Assembly: GCA_040901765.1 (NCBI GenBank)
Contig: JBBDYG010000040.1
Span: forward strand, 1 to 64,000
Source: JBBDYG01 sp040901765
GTDB lineage: Bacteria; Planctomycetota; Planctomycetia; Pirellulales; Lacipirellulaceae
Length of the DNA: 64,000 bases
Reading direction: 5' to 3'
Part shown: piece by piece, positions 1-8,732 of the stretch
How the letters are laid out: each line of letters begins with the position of its first letter
How positions within the stretch are numbered: position 1 is the first letter of the stretch
Notes under the pieces: model-generated
What the model was told of the DNA's origin: nothing
Database searches by the model: none
The model's input: the letters and a program-made list of their open reading frames with translations, nothing else
Translations under genes and position numbers: made by a program

Positions 1-52
1 CAACCTCACGCCGCAGGAGCTGCGCGACATCTTTAGCTACATGCAGAAGTGA
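1..52 (+). CDS. C-terminal end of an unidentified protein (partial)
   Basis: The window opens inside a reading frame that ends at TGA 50-52. The 16 visible residues (NLTPQELRDIFSYMQK) resemble the last helix of c-type cytochrome domains in planctomycete dehydrogenase-like proteins, but this is too short for assignment. The rest of the gene lies left of the window. Confidence 0.35.
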   Translation, partial: NLTPQELRDIFSYMQK

Positions 53-57
53 ATATC

Positions 58-219
58 GTCGACGCAGCCGACTACACCATTTGGCGAGATACGTTCGGTC
101 GAAGTGGCAGCGATCTACCGGCGGATGGCAATGGCAACGACGAAATCGATGCCGGCGACATATCCGCAATCGTCTCAGGGCATGCCCGACCGAAACGTCT
201 CACGTGTCCGATACTCTAA
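58..219 (+). pseudogene. Dockerin-like C-terminal motif, remnant without its gene
   Basis: Reading from position 58 gives VDAADYTIWRDTFG, then a Gly/Ser spacer, then DGNGNDEIDAGD (about 124-159), and a stop at 217-219. This is the typical planctomycete dockerin-like calcium-binding repeat found at the C-terminus of large exported proteins, with Asp/Asn ligands at alternating positions. It lies in a different frame from the partial gene that ends at 52, and no start or upstream body is visible in its own frame. After the first half-repeat the sequence degenerates into unrelated residues. It is best read as a leftover of a deleted or frameshifted secreted protein. Confidence 0.55.
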
Positions 220-2104
220 CAGCGCCTTTTAAGACGGTGGTGGATTCGCCAGGAATATGCCAACCTTGGTCGGATTCCACCGGTGCCGCTCCACTGCCAC
301 CGTACTGGGGTCGCTCGCTGCTCCACAACAGCGACCAGGACCGATGTTCGGGCGGGGCCAGCAGCGGCTGCGGCGCGGGCCAGTAGTGAAAATCGGGACC
401 GAAGTTGATCAGCAACAACCGATCGTCGCCTGCTTCGCCAAAAAAGCGGGCGACGCAACAGTCTTCACTAAGGGTCGCGGCATCGATCCGATCCATTCGC
501 TGACTGCTGAACACCGCATCCTCGCGGCGCAATTTAAGCAAGTCGATGTGAAGGGCGTAGATAGACCGATGTAACTCGCGTTCTTGCAGAATCAATTTGC
601 AACTCTCGAACACCGTTGGGTCCGTGGGGTCAGGAACCGCAGCCTGCGCCTCGGGGGTGGCCAATTCGGGAAACACCGACAGATCCGACAGCCTTCCCGC
701 CTGGACGGCCTCCGCCAGCGACCCCGAGTAATCCGCAAAAAAAACAAACGGGCTGCTGGAACCGAACTCCTGGCCCTGTAAAAACAGTGGCGTCTGCGGG
801 GCAAGCAGCCACAAGGCGGTGATCGCCCGATAGCGACCGGGGCTTGTGAGTTGATGCAATCGATGCCCGAACCCTGAATTCGCAACTTGATCGTGATTCT
901 GCAAAAAGTGGACGAACACGGTGGCCGGCTCGCCGAAAGTCGGTGTTCCGCGAGGTTTCTGCGCATGCAGCGATAACTGCCCTTGATAGAGAAAACCTCG
1001 TTTCAGCGACGAAGTCAACTCATCAATGGTGCCCTCATAGTCGCTGTAGTAACCCGAGTTATGTCCCGTGACACGCACGCGAGCCGTGTGATGGAAATCA
1101 TCGTTCAAGATGGCATCCATGCCGTATCCACCGTGGTCGTGCGAGCGAATCTTGCCGACGTCTTGGTGCAGGTCTTCCGCGATCAGATAAAGACTCTTGT
1201 TCGGCGCCGCCTCGCGCGCAGTGCGGCTGATCGCGGCGAGAATGTGCTCCTCTGAAGCGTCGTGGATCGTATGCGTCGCATCGAATCGGAAGCCATCGAA
1301 GTGAAATTCATCGATCCAATAGCGGGCATTGGCAATGAAGAATTCTCGCACGGGTCCGCTGTTCTCGCCGTCGAAATTGAGCGCCGCGGCCCATTCATTG
1401 TGATATCGATGGGTGTTGTAGTCGTGCGAGAATTCCCAGAGGTAGTTGTCGACATTGCCGAAATGGTTGTAGACGACATCGAGAATTACGCCGAGATTCA
1501 GCTCGTGTGCGCGATCAATCAAACGCCGCAGATCGTCGGGCTGGCCATACAGCCGCGTGGGGGCGAACATGCTGACGCCGTCGTATCCCCAGCCAAACTG
1601 GTTGGGAAAATCCGCCAGCGGCATCAGTTGCAGGGTAGTGATCCCAATCCGCGCAAGCTCCGGTAGTTGGTTCATTGCCGCGGCATAGGTTCCTTCCTGG
1701 GTAAACGTGCCGATGTGCATTTCGTAGAGTACTTGGCCGAGCGGAGTTAAACCTTTCCAAGCCTGGTCGTGCCATTTAAACTGCGATGGATCGACGATCT
1801 GTGAGGGTCCGTCCGGACCCTGAGGTTGAAACCGCGATGCCGGATCGGCGTAGCGGCGGTCACCCCCGTCTAAGCGAAATCCGTAGTGCATTCCCGCCCG
1901 GACCGGCTCGGCATGCCCGGAGAAGTAACCGTTCCCCTCCGATTGCAGGTCCGTTACGAAGGGTGCTTGAGCGGGCATTCCGGGATCGGATAGCGCTATT
2001 TGCACCCGGGCCCGACGCGGCGCCCAGACGCGGAAATGAACCGTGGCATCCGAAATGTTTTCAGCGCCGATTGGGAATCGGCGGGCGTTGGAAGGTAAGT
2101 GCAT
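200..2104 (-). CDS. treZ: Malto-oligosyltrehalose trehalohydrolase (TreZ)
   Basis: This GH13 enzyme releases trehalose by hydrolysing the alpha-1,4 bond next to the terminal trehalosyl unit of maltooligosyl trehalose, made by TreY from glucans. An N-terminal CBM48-like beta domain (RVWAPRRARVQIAL) precedes the catalytic barrel. The four GH13 regions are visible: DVVYNHFG, GFRFDATHTI (nucleophile Asp275), LIAEDLHQD (acid/base Glu310) and NHDQ (Asp405). The 634-residue length suits the family. The start at 2104 is chosen because AAAGGA lies 8 nt upstream, whereas an in-frame ATG 13 codons earlier has no such site. It is divergent from glgX, whose product debranches the same glucan. TreY is not in the window. 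Confidence 0.9.
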   Translation of the reverse strand: MHLPSNARRFPIGAENISDATVHFRVWAPRRARVQIALSDPGMPAQAPFVTDLQSEGNGYFSGHAEPVRAGMHYGFRLDGGDRRYADPASRFQPQGPDGPSQIVDPSQFKWHDQAWKGLTPLGQVLYEMHIGTFTQEGTYAAAMNQLPELARIGITTLQLMPLADFPNQFGWGYDGVSMFAPTRLYGQPDDLRRLIDRAHELNLGVILDVVYNHFGNVDNYLWEFSHDYNTHRYHNEWAAALNFDGENSGPVREFFIANARYWIDEFHFDGFRFDATHTIHDASEEHILAAISRTAREAAPNKSLYLIAEDLHQDVGKIRSHDHGGYGMDAILNDDFHHTARVRVTGHNSGYYSDYEGTIDELTSSLKRGFLYQGQLSLHAQKPRGTPTFGEPATVFVHFLQNHDQVANSGFGHRLHQLTSPGRYRAITALWLLAPQTPLFLQGQEFGSSSPFVFFADYSGSLAEAVQAGRLSDLSVFPELATPEAQAAVPDPTDPTVFESCKLILQERELHRSIYALHIDLLKLRREDAVFSSQRMDRIDAATLSEDCCVARFFGEAGDDRLLLINFGPDFHYWPAPQPLLAPPEHRSWSLLWSSERPQYGGSGAAPVESDQGWHIPGESTTVLKGAVRVSDT

Positions 2105-2332
2105 ATCGGTATCCTTTGGAATAATGGCTCGTGGTGACTGCATACATCGTGCCGGCTTAATTGGCCAACGCGCGCCTATTTTGCGACCATGTTGGTTGCG
2201 TTACAATCAGCAAACAATTGCAGCATGGTACTTTGAGAACGCGGAACGGGCTGGCATTGGTTTTGCATTCACCGAGACAATCCCTTGTGAAGTTCGCTTT
2301 ACAAGGATTAACCCCTCATCTTCGGAGAAACT
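2105..2332. promoter_or_regulatory. Divergent intergenic region between treZ and glgX
   Basis: These 228 bp separate two divergent glucan-metabolism genes and must hold both promoters (inference). No operator palindrome or confident -35/-10 pair was recognised. AAAGGA serves treZ, and CGGAGAAACT just before 2333 serves glgX. Confidence 0.4.
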
Positions 2333-4579
2333 ATGCGAGTCTGGCCCGGATCCCCCTATCCCTTGGGCGCCACGTGGGACGGGTTGGGTGTTAATTTTGC
2401 CCTGTTTGCCGAGAATGCCACCAAAGTTGAATTGTGTCTGTTCGATACGGCTTCCGCTCAGGGCGAGCAGGCCCGTGTGGAATTGAAGGAGCACACCGAT
2501 CTCGTTTGGCACGCGTATTTGCCAGACGCCACGCCCGGACAAATCTACGGCTATCGCGTGCATGGTCCCTACGAGCCGCAAAACGGCCATCGCTTCAATC
2601 ACAATAAGGTGGTTCTCGATCCCTATGCCCGTTCGATCGCCCGCGACGTGCAGTGGGCGGACGAAGTGTTTGGCTACCAATTAGGACACGAGGCCGTCGA
2701 TCTTTCGTTTGATGAGCGCGATAGTGCCCGGTTTGCACCGCTGGCGGGCGTTGTGGACACGGCGTTTACCTGGGGCGACGACCGACCGCCGCGAACACCG
2801 TGGCACGAGACGCTGATTTACGAGATGCACGTCAAGGGTTTCAGCCAACAGAATCCCCAAGTTCCAGCCAAGTTGCGCGGCTCCTATGCCGGCGTCGCGT
2901 CTGACGCCGGAGTTCGGCACCTGAAGAGTCTTGGCGTTACCGCGGTCGAACTCATGCCAGTGCATCACCACATGGACGATCGCCACCTGGCGGACCAGGG
3001 CTTGGCGAACTACTGGGGTTACAACACGCTGGCGTTCTTCGCTCCCGACGCGCGGTACGTTTCGCCGCATTTGCCGCAGGACGCCGTGCAGCAATTCAAG
3101 ATGATGGTTCGCGGACTGCACGCGGCTGGCATCGAAGTGATCCTCGACGTGGTATACAACCACACCGCCGAGGGAAACCAAAACGGCCCCACGCTGTCGA
3201 TGCGGGGCATTGATAATGCCGCCTACTATCGGCTGTCGCCCAAAGATCCGCGGTACTACATGGATTACACAGGCTGCGGCAACACGATGAGCATGCGCCA
3301 TCCCCGCGTGTTGCAACTCATCATGGACAGCCTGCGCTACTGGGTGCTGGAGATGCACGTCGACGGTTTCCGCTTCGATTTGGCCAGCACCCTTGCCCGC
3401 GAGTTGCACGAGGTCGATAAGCTCGCGGCGTTCTTCGACATCATCCACCAAGACCCAGTCCTCTCGCAGGTAAAGCTGATTGCCGAGCCGTGGGACGTCG
3501 GCGACGGCGGCTACCAGGTCGGAAACTTCCCCGTGTTGTGGAGCGAATGGAACGGTCGGTATCGCGACACGATGCGCGGTTTCTGGATCGGCCAGGGCGG
3601 ACTGCTCCACGATTTCGCCACCCGGCTGAGCGGCAGCAGCGACCTGTACGAGGTCGGCGGCCGTCGGCCATACGCCAGCGTGAACTTTATCACGGCGCAC
3701 GATGGTTTCAGCCTGCATGATTTAGTGAGTTACAATGAGAAGCACAACGAGGCGAACCTCGAAGAAAACCGCGATGGTTCGAGCAACAACCTGAGTTGGA
3801 ACTGCGGAGCGGAAGGCCCGACGGACGATGCGGCGATTAACGCGCTGCGGGCGCAGCAGAAGCGCAATTTGATCGCTACGCTGTTTCTTTCGCAGGGCGT
3901 GCCCATGCTGGTTGCCGGCGATGAACTGAGTCATACCCATCATGGGAACAACAATGTTTACTGCCACGACAATGAATTGACGTGGCTCCATTGGGATCTT
4001 GACGAATCGCAACAGGAGTTTCTCGCATTCGTCCGCCGCGTCGCGAAGATTTGGCACAGTCAGCCGGTATTTCAACGCCGCAATTTCTTCCACGGCCGCA
4101 GTATCCGCAATCAAGGCATCAAAGACATTTCCTGGCTGGAGCCGTCGGGAAAAGAAATGACCGACGAAGCGTGGAACTTAGGCTACGCGCAATGTCTCGG
4201 TGTGCGGTTGGCGGGCGACATCATCGGCGACGTCGATCGACGGGGCGAACCGATTACCGGCGACACACTGCTTCTGCTGCTGAACGCGCACCACGAGAAA
4301 ATCGACTTCAAGCTACCTGAAACGCGATCCAAGGCGCCGTGGGAGTTGTTGTTCGATACTGCGCGTTCCGAAGTGACTCAGGAAGATCGCACGCCTGGAT
4401 CGGTGTATCCGCTTCAGGGCCGGTCCGTTACCGTGCTGTTGACCAAATCGCCGACGGCAACTCCTGCCGATGAACCGCAGTCGGCAATTGTCGAAGCCTC
4501 GACAATCGAGTCTGCGCCGAAGAAAAAGCGAGCGGCCCGCAAACGCAAGCCGGCCCCCGAGCCGACCACGGCCGTGTAG
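2333..4579 (+). CDS. glgX: Glycogen debranching enzyme GlgX/TreX (isoamylase type)
   Basis: This GH13_11 enzyme hydrolyses alpha-1,6 branch points in glycogen or limit dextrin, giving linear maltooligosaccharides. The N-terminal CBM48 is seen as PLGATWDGLGVNFALFAENA. Catalytic regions are DVVYNHTAEGN, VDGFRFDLAS (Asp349), LIAEPWD (Glu385) and TAHDGF (Asp457). The 748-residue length is slightly above the family norm because of a Lys/Arg/Pro-rich tail after about residue 715 that is not part of the enzyme fold. Divergent pairing with treZ suggests it acts as the TreX step of a TreX-TreY-TreZ trehalose route. Glycogen turnover alone is the alternative. Confidence 0.9.
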   Translation: MRVWPGSPYPLGATWDGLGVNFALFAENATKVELCLFDTASAQGEQARVELKEHTDLVWHAYLPDATPGQIYGYRVHGPYEPQNGHRFNHNKVVLDPYARSIARDVQWADEVFGYQLGHEAVDLSFDERDSARFAPLAGVVDTAFTWGDDRPPRTPWHETLIYEMHVKGFSQQNPQVPAKLRGSYAGVASDAGVRHLKSLGVTAVELMPVHHHMDDRHLADQGLANYWGYNTLAFFAPDARYVSPHLPQDAVQQFKMMVRGLHAAGIEVILDVVYNHTAEGNQNGPTLSMRGIDNAAYYRLSPKDPRYYMDYTGCGNTMSMRHPRVLQLIMDSLRYWVLEMHVDGFRFDLASTLARELHEVDKLAAFFDIIHQDPVLSQVKLIAEPWDVGDGGYQVGNFPVLWSEWNGRYRDTMRGFWIGQGGLLHDFATRLSGSSDLYEVGGRRPYASVNFITAHDGFSLHDLVSYNEKHNEANLEENRDGSSNNLSWNCGAEGPTDDAAINALRAQQKRNLIATLFLSQGVPMLVAGDELSHTHHGNNNVYCHDNELTWLHWDLDESQQEFLAFVRRVAKIWHSQPVFQRRNFFHGRSIRNQGIKDISWLEPSGKEMTDEAWNLGYAQCLGVRLAGDIIGDVDRRGEPITGDTLLLLLNAHHEKIDFKLPETRSKAPWELLFDTARSEVTQEDRTPGSVYPLQGRSVTVLLTKSPTATPADEPQSAIVEASTIESAPKKKRAARKRKPAPEPTTAV

Positions 4580-4660
4580 CTTGAAACGATAGTTCGGACA
4601 CCACGCCAAACCTTGAACCCTTTGCCCCAATGTTACAAATAAGATCGCTACGCTACATTC

Positions 4661-4884
4661 TGCATCCCCGAGGGATGACAGCCATTAGCCGGTGGTCGCG
4701 AAGCGCACCACCGGAGTGGGAGAACTAGATTCAGCAGCACCCCGGTAGGGGTGCCAGCAATCAAGCGACGCACGGTGTTGCTGGCACGCCCTCCGGGGTG
4801 CAGCTTTCATTTGATCGACTTACCGGCAGTGGTGCTGGCGCTGACTGCCGGCTAATGGCTGCCAAGCCTCCGGCTTGAAGTGCG
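4661..4884. repeat. Palindromic dispersed repeat, copy 1 (about 220 bp)
   Basis: A 14-bp perfect terminal inverted repeat (CAGCCATTAGCCGG at 4679-4692, its complement at 4848-4861) encloses a second inverted pair (4738-4760 with 4778-4800) containing the text CACCCCGG...GGGGTGCCAGCAA. The whole unit could fold into a long cruciform. A related copy in the same orientation lies at 23405-23626. There is no coding capacity. It fills most of the 387-bp gap between glgX and the YihY-type gene. Confidence 0.85.
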
Positions 4885-4966
4885 ACAACGACCAATTGCC
4901 GCGGCGAGTGGCACTCAGTGCAAGTCGCCATCGGGGCCGGAGTCCCCTCCAACTGAGATAGTCAAC

Positions 4967-5854
4967 ATGCCAACCGCTCAACAACCTACAAGTGGCAGCG
5001 GCTGGTGGCAGGTAATTAAGCTCACCTTCGGCGATTTTAGCGGCGACAACGTCACCCAATTGGCGGCGGCGCTTGCCTATTATGTGCTCTTCTCCATCGC
5101 GCCGCTGCTGATTGTGGTGATTGTCGTGACCGGGCAATTATTCGGCGAACAGGCCGTGTCGGGCGAGCTTTACGGACAACTCGAAGGTTACGTCGGCGAG
5201 CAAGGGGCGGCTCTGATTCAAGAAATGGTCAAAGGTGCATACCGCCCTGGCGCTGGAACGGTCGCCTCGATCATCGCCGTTGCGACACTACTTCTCGGCG
5301 CCACGGGCGTGATGAATCAACTGAAAGGTTCGCTCAACGCAATTTGGGACGTGGAAGCGCCCCATGGATTGCAACTCTCAAAATTGGTGACCGATCGATT
5401 GTTGGCTTTTGCGATGATTCTGTTGATTGGCGTTGTGCTGCTGGCACTGATTGCATTCAACATGTTCATCTCCGTGGCCCAGACCTGGACCGAGCAGTGG
5501 ATCGGATGGCCACCGGCAGCGGTTCATTGGGCGAACAACTTGGCGTCGCTCGTCGTGGTGGCTTTGCTGTTTGCCGTAATGTTTCGCTATCTTCCCGATG
5601 CCCGCGTTGGCTGGCGTCACGCGCTGGCCGGCGCCGCGGTGACCAGCGTGCTGTTCACGATCGGTAAATATGCCTTTTCCTGGTACATCAGTCGGGGCGC
5701 GATCAGCAGCACCTACGGCGCGGCAGGGTCGGTCATTGTCGTCCTACTGTGGGCGTACTACGCATCGATCATCCTGTTCCTCGGGGCCGAATTCACGCAG
5801 GCGCACGCCCGAGTCTTCGGCAAGCCGACCGGAAATCGCCCTCAACCCGAATGA
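4967..5854 (+). CDS. YihY/BrkB family inner-membrane protein
   Basis: This 295-residue integral membrane protein belongs to the YihY/virulence factor BrkB (UPF0761) family; its biochemical function is not established. It has the family N-terminal segment (TFGDFSGDNVTQLAAALAYY), about six hydrophobic helices, and the C-terminal signature TYGAAGSVIVVLLWAYYASIILF followed closely by GAEF. The start at 4967 (MPTAQQ) is preferred over an upstream in-frame ATG because the extra 29 residues are encoded by the end of the dispersed repeat. It is a single gene and no operon partner is apparent. Confidence 0.8.
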   Translation: MPTAQQPTSGSGWWQVIKLTFGDFSGDNVTQLAAALAYYVLFSIAPLLIVVIVVTGQLFGEQAVSGELYGQLEGYVGEQGAALIQEMVKGAYRPGAGTVASIIAVATLLLGATGVMNQLKGSLNAIWDVEAPHGLQLSKLVTDRLLAFAMILLIGVVLLALIAFNMFISVAQTWTEQWIGWPPAAVHWANNLASLVVVALLFAVMFRYLPDARVGWRHALAGAAVTSVLFTIGKYAFSWYISRGAISSTYGAAGSVIVVLLWAYYASIILFLGAEFTQAHARVFGKPTGNRPQPE

Positions 5855-5954
5855 ACCACGCCCAAGTTTCGGCACGCAACTTGCTCGTTCTGGTGCCGCG
5901 TTTCGGGGGCCACCAGTCGCTTCCAACGTAGATGCCAAATCGAAAGGAGTAAAC

Positions 5955-6149
5955 ATGTCGCGCGTCGTTATTGGCAAGCTCATCGCCGGTCTCGAAGTCA
6001 TTCTGTCGTTCGTGACTTACCTGCCCATGTCGTCCTTGGAACCAGACCGCATACAAGAATCACGCAATCCGCCCGTCGCGGCGGACGCCATGGCCGAGCA
6101 AGAGCAGATGGTGATCGAGGTTGTAGAATTTCGCTCGCCGCTTGAGTGA
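5955..6149 (+). CDS. Small hypothetical protein (64 aa)
   Basis: A short gene with an excellent ribosome binding site: AAAGGAGT at 5943-5950, 4 nt before ATG 5955. The product begins with a hydrophobic stretch (about residues 5-24, GKLIAGLEVILSFVTYLPMS) and ends in an acidic, Glu/Gln-rich tail. That suggests a small membrane-associated or exported peptide. No family was recognised. It converges on the next small gene. The strong SD is the main evidence that it is translated. Confidence 0.5.
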   Translation: MSRVVIGKLIAGLEVILSFVTYLPMSSLEPDRIQESRNPPVAADAMAEQEQMVIEVVEFRSPLE

Positions 6150-6213
6150 TTCCAAAGCGTACCGCTTCGACCACAAGCCCACGGCGCACAGTGGTTCACT
6201 CTTCGTCCTGGCG

Positions 6214-6402
6214 CTAGGCCGTCTCCAGATTGCTCAACCGCGTCTCAATCCTATCCAGTCGCTCGGCGATCTGCTGAAGATAGGTGATGATGATGGCGTG
6301 CGTGAGTTGCGCGTCGATGCCCACGGGCGAATTGGAGACACTAATGTGGTCGATAATCGAAGCGTAATGATCTTTCGACTGGGACATCGGTTCGGCGTGC
6401 AT
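6214..6402 (-). CDS. Small hypothetical protein with C-terminal coiled coil (62 aa)
   Basis: The frame is open further upstream, but only the last 62 residues look protein-like. The chosen ATG at 6402 has AAGGTG about 6 nt upstream. The sequence has a polar N-terminal half and a C-terminal heptad-like helix (ITYLQQIAERLDRIETRLSNLE), suggesting oligomerisation. No known family was recognised. It is convergent with the 64-residue gene. Confidence 0.5.
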   Translation of the reverse strand: MHAEPMSQSKDHYASIIDHISVSNSPVGIDAQLTHAIIITYLQQIAERLDRIETRLSNLETA

Positions 6403-6853
6403 TTGTGTCACCTTGGTACGGGATCGAAAAACATCGGAACTGGTGGGCCAAACATTGGTAATTGAACGTCGACTTCCGTCCCCGCCGCCGCCCGGCCTCG
6501 GGTCCGAGCACTGTCGAAGCCGCCGTCTATTCTTCACGGCAGGGGCCACAATTGCTAGCGAACGAATTGGGCTCTTGGCTTTTAAAGCCCTAAATACCGG
6601 AGAATCGTCAGAGGCGCATGCTGCCCTGGAAAGCCTTGCGGGCTGGGAGACAACGGACGGTGGAAACGCGCATAGCGTTCGCATAAACCCGGCCGTCCCT
6701 TGACCGAAAACTAGAATCATCCGGGAATTGTCGCGATGAAAGGGATGTTGCGCACGGCCTCATGGAATGGGTCGGGCGCTCACGTTGGAAGATTTCCCCT
6801 TTCTGGCAGAGGCCGATCCGGCCAAATGCCCCCAAACCTGCGAGGGATCAAGG
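6403..6853. other. Intergenic, 451 bp, no feature recognised
   Basis: Open frames here have no family resemblance and no ribosome binding sites. The right part must contain the promoter of the porin gene. No repeat or terminator was seen. Confidence 0.4.
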
Positions 6854-7816
6854 ATGAAGGCGACCATCACAAGGACGGCGCTGGCGATGGCGGGCATGGT
6901 GCTCTGCTTCGGCCAGCTCCATGCGGAAGAACTCGGCTACTCGGAGCTTGAGAATCGGCTAGCCAAAATTGAAAATCAACTTGCTGGACAGAATGGTCTG
7001 CAGCAGGCCAGCCACTGCTGCGATTCGGCTGACGGCTGTTGCGACGTCGGTTGCTGCGATGCGTGCGGCGGCGGCGGATGCGGGTGCTGCGACGCTGGAT
7101 GTTGTACGGGCTCGTGCTGCCCTTCCTGCGGCAGCGTCTACGCCGAGGTGCAATTCCTATTCTTGCGGGCACACGCGCAAGAGGACTTCGATGACGAAGG
7201 TTCGAAGCTCGACGAGAATCACGACATCTCTCCCCGGTTCATTCTCGGATACGAGAACGGCTGCGGCATGGGCGGGCGCATTCGTTACTGGAACTACGAC
7301 CATTCGACGGGCATCGAAAACACCAACGATTCGATTGCCTTCCAAATGAACATCGTTGATCTCGAAGCGACTCAGCGGTTTCAAGGCTGCCGCAGCGACG
7401 TTCTATTGTCCGGTGGTGTTCGCCTCGGTTCGTGGGACAGCACCGATGACGACAACGATACCGTCAGCATCGACAATCTGTTGGGCCTGACGATGGCGGC
7501 CGACATGCGTTCGCAGTTCGCTCGCGGATGCAATAGCGAACTGAACCTTGTGGGTGGCGGCCGGATGTCGCTCCTCGGCGGCGATTGGGACGGCAACGAA
7601 GACCACGACTTCATCGCGACCGACCGCGATGACAATATCTTTGTCTGGGAACTGTACGCGGGTGTCGAATATGGCGTTTGCTACTACGACACCTACCTGT
7701 TCACCCGCTTGGCGTACGAAATCCAGATGTGGCACAGTGCGGTTGTCGATAGCTCCGGCGACCTCGACACCCTCGGTTTCGTTGGTCCGGCTTGGACGAT
7801 CGGAATGGCCTTCTAA
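6854..7816 (+). CDS. Cys-rich outer-membrane beta-barrel protein (Lpg1974-like)
   Basis: The start at 6854 gives a signal peptide (MKATITRTALAMAGMVLCFG, cleavage near LHA-EE). A short coiled-coil segment (ELENRLAKIENQLAGQ) follows, then a linker with 15 cysteines in about 43 residues, mostly as CC pairs. The remainder (from VYAEVQFLFL) alternates hydrophobic and polar residues and ends in Phe (WTIGMAF), as expected of an outer-membrane barrel. It resembles planctomycete proteins of the Lpg1974 pore-forming family (inference). An intrinsic terminator follows, so the gene is probably monocistronic. Confidence 0.7.
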   Translation: MKATITRTALAMAGMVLCFGQLHAEELGYSELENRLAKIENQLAGQNGLQQASHCCDSADGCCDVGCCDACGGGGCGCCDAGCCTGSCCPSCGSVYAEVQFLFLRAHAQEDFDDEGSKLDENHDISPRFILGYENGCGMGGRIRYWNYDHSTGIENTNDSIAFQMNIVDLEATQRFQGCRSDVLLSGGVRLGSWDSTDDDNDTVSIDNLLGLTMAADMRSQFARGCNSELNLVGGGRMSLLGGDWDGNEDHDFIATDRDDNIFVWELYAGVEYGVCYYDTYLFTRLAYEIQMWHSAVVDSSGDLDTLGFVGPAWTIGMAF

Positions 7817-7839
7817 GACGGCCTGACTGCGAAGGCAAG

Positions 7840-7898
7840 AATCCCCTCAGGGGCGTTCACCGGTTGAAAAGCCGGTGGACGCCTACGGGGATTTTTTC
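7840..7898 (+). terminator. Intrinsic terminator after the porin gene
   Basis: A long interrupted stem (AATCCCC... paired with ...GGGGATT, inner stem CACCGG/CCGGTG with loop TTGAAAAG) is followed by TTTTTT at 7892-7897. It may also serve the convergent methyltransferase gene. Confidence 0.85.
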
Positions 7899-7913
7899 AT
7901 TGGTACCCGAATG

Positions 7914-8723
7914 TTAGCCGCGCTCACTTGCGACGAACTCTCGGGTTGCCCCGTCACGATACGCCACTAAGAACAGCCGCCGAAACGGAAACAGCACCCG
8001 TCCATCGCGCCGCCGGGGGTACGACACGGCCACCCGTTCTAAGAGCAGCGATTCAAACCGCTGCCGCTCTTGCTCGCTTGCCAGGGCGTTAAGAAACGGC
8101 CGCAGTCCCGTTCCGCGAATCCATGTCAGTATGTCTTCGGGACCGTTCATCACGTGGTCGTACTCGGTCTCCCATAGGTCGATTCGCTCGCCGAGCGGGC
8201 AGAGCAGATCGTAATAGAAACCAGGATCGTGGCTGCCGATTGCGCCCCGCGCAGCGCGGGTATCTTCTCGCCACTCGGGTTCGTTAGCGACCTCCAAAAT
8301 GTGCAAGTGCAAAGCCGACTCAAGATGCGCCGGAATCTGAACCGCGAGTGCTCCGTTTGGTGCGACGGCACCGAATAGCCGTGGAACCACAGCCGCGTGA
8401 TTCGGCAACCACTGAAGCATCGCGTTCGAGAACACCACATCGTATAACTCCGTCGGCTCCCAGTTGGCGGCGTCGCCCTGTACCCATCGCACCTCTGGGT
8501 CGGACTTGGCTGCGGCGGCAAGCATCGCCGCATCAGAATCCAGCCCGGTGGTCTCAGCCGACGGCCAGCGCGCCCGTAGAATCGCGGTGCTGTTTCCCGG
8601 CCCGCAGCCGAGATCAATCACCCGCCGTGGCTTCGGCACATCGATCCGCGCGACGAGGTCACCTGCCGGACGCGTCCGTTCGGCGCCGAACTTCAAGTAA
8701 AGGCTTGGGTTCCAAGATTCCAC
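7914..8723 (-). CDS. tam: Trans-aconitate 2-methyltransferase-like SAM methyltransferase
   Basis: Methylates trans-aconitate with S-adenosylmethionine, removing an inhibitor of the TCA-cycle aconitase step (family knowledge). The SAM-binding motif I is DLGCGPGN (residues 37-44), with an acidic residue ending strand 2 (GLDSD) and motif DVVFSNAMLQWLPNH characteristic of Tam proteins. The N-terminal WNPSLYLKFGAERTRPA also matches the family start. Its 269 residues are close to the usual 250-260. The next genes on the same strand are 9 and 14 bp apart, but they share no obvious function with it. Confidence 0.8.
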   Translation of the reverse strand: MESWNPSLYLKFGAERTRPAGDLVARIDVPKPRRVIDLGCGPGNSTAILRARWPSAETTGLDSDAAMLAAAAKSDPEVRWVQGDAANWEPTELYDVVFSNAMLQWLPNHAAVVPRLFGAVAPNGALAVQIPAHLESALHLHILEVANEPEWREDTRAARGAIGSHDPGFYYDLLCPLGERIDLWETEYDHVMNGPEDILTWIRGTGLRPFLNALASEQERQRFESLLLERVAVSYPRRRDGRVLFPFRRLFLVAYRDGATREFVASERG

Positions 8724-8732
8724 GTTCGCGTT

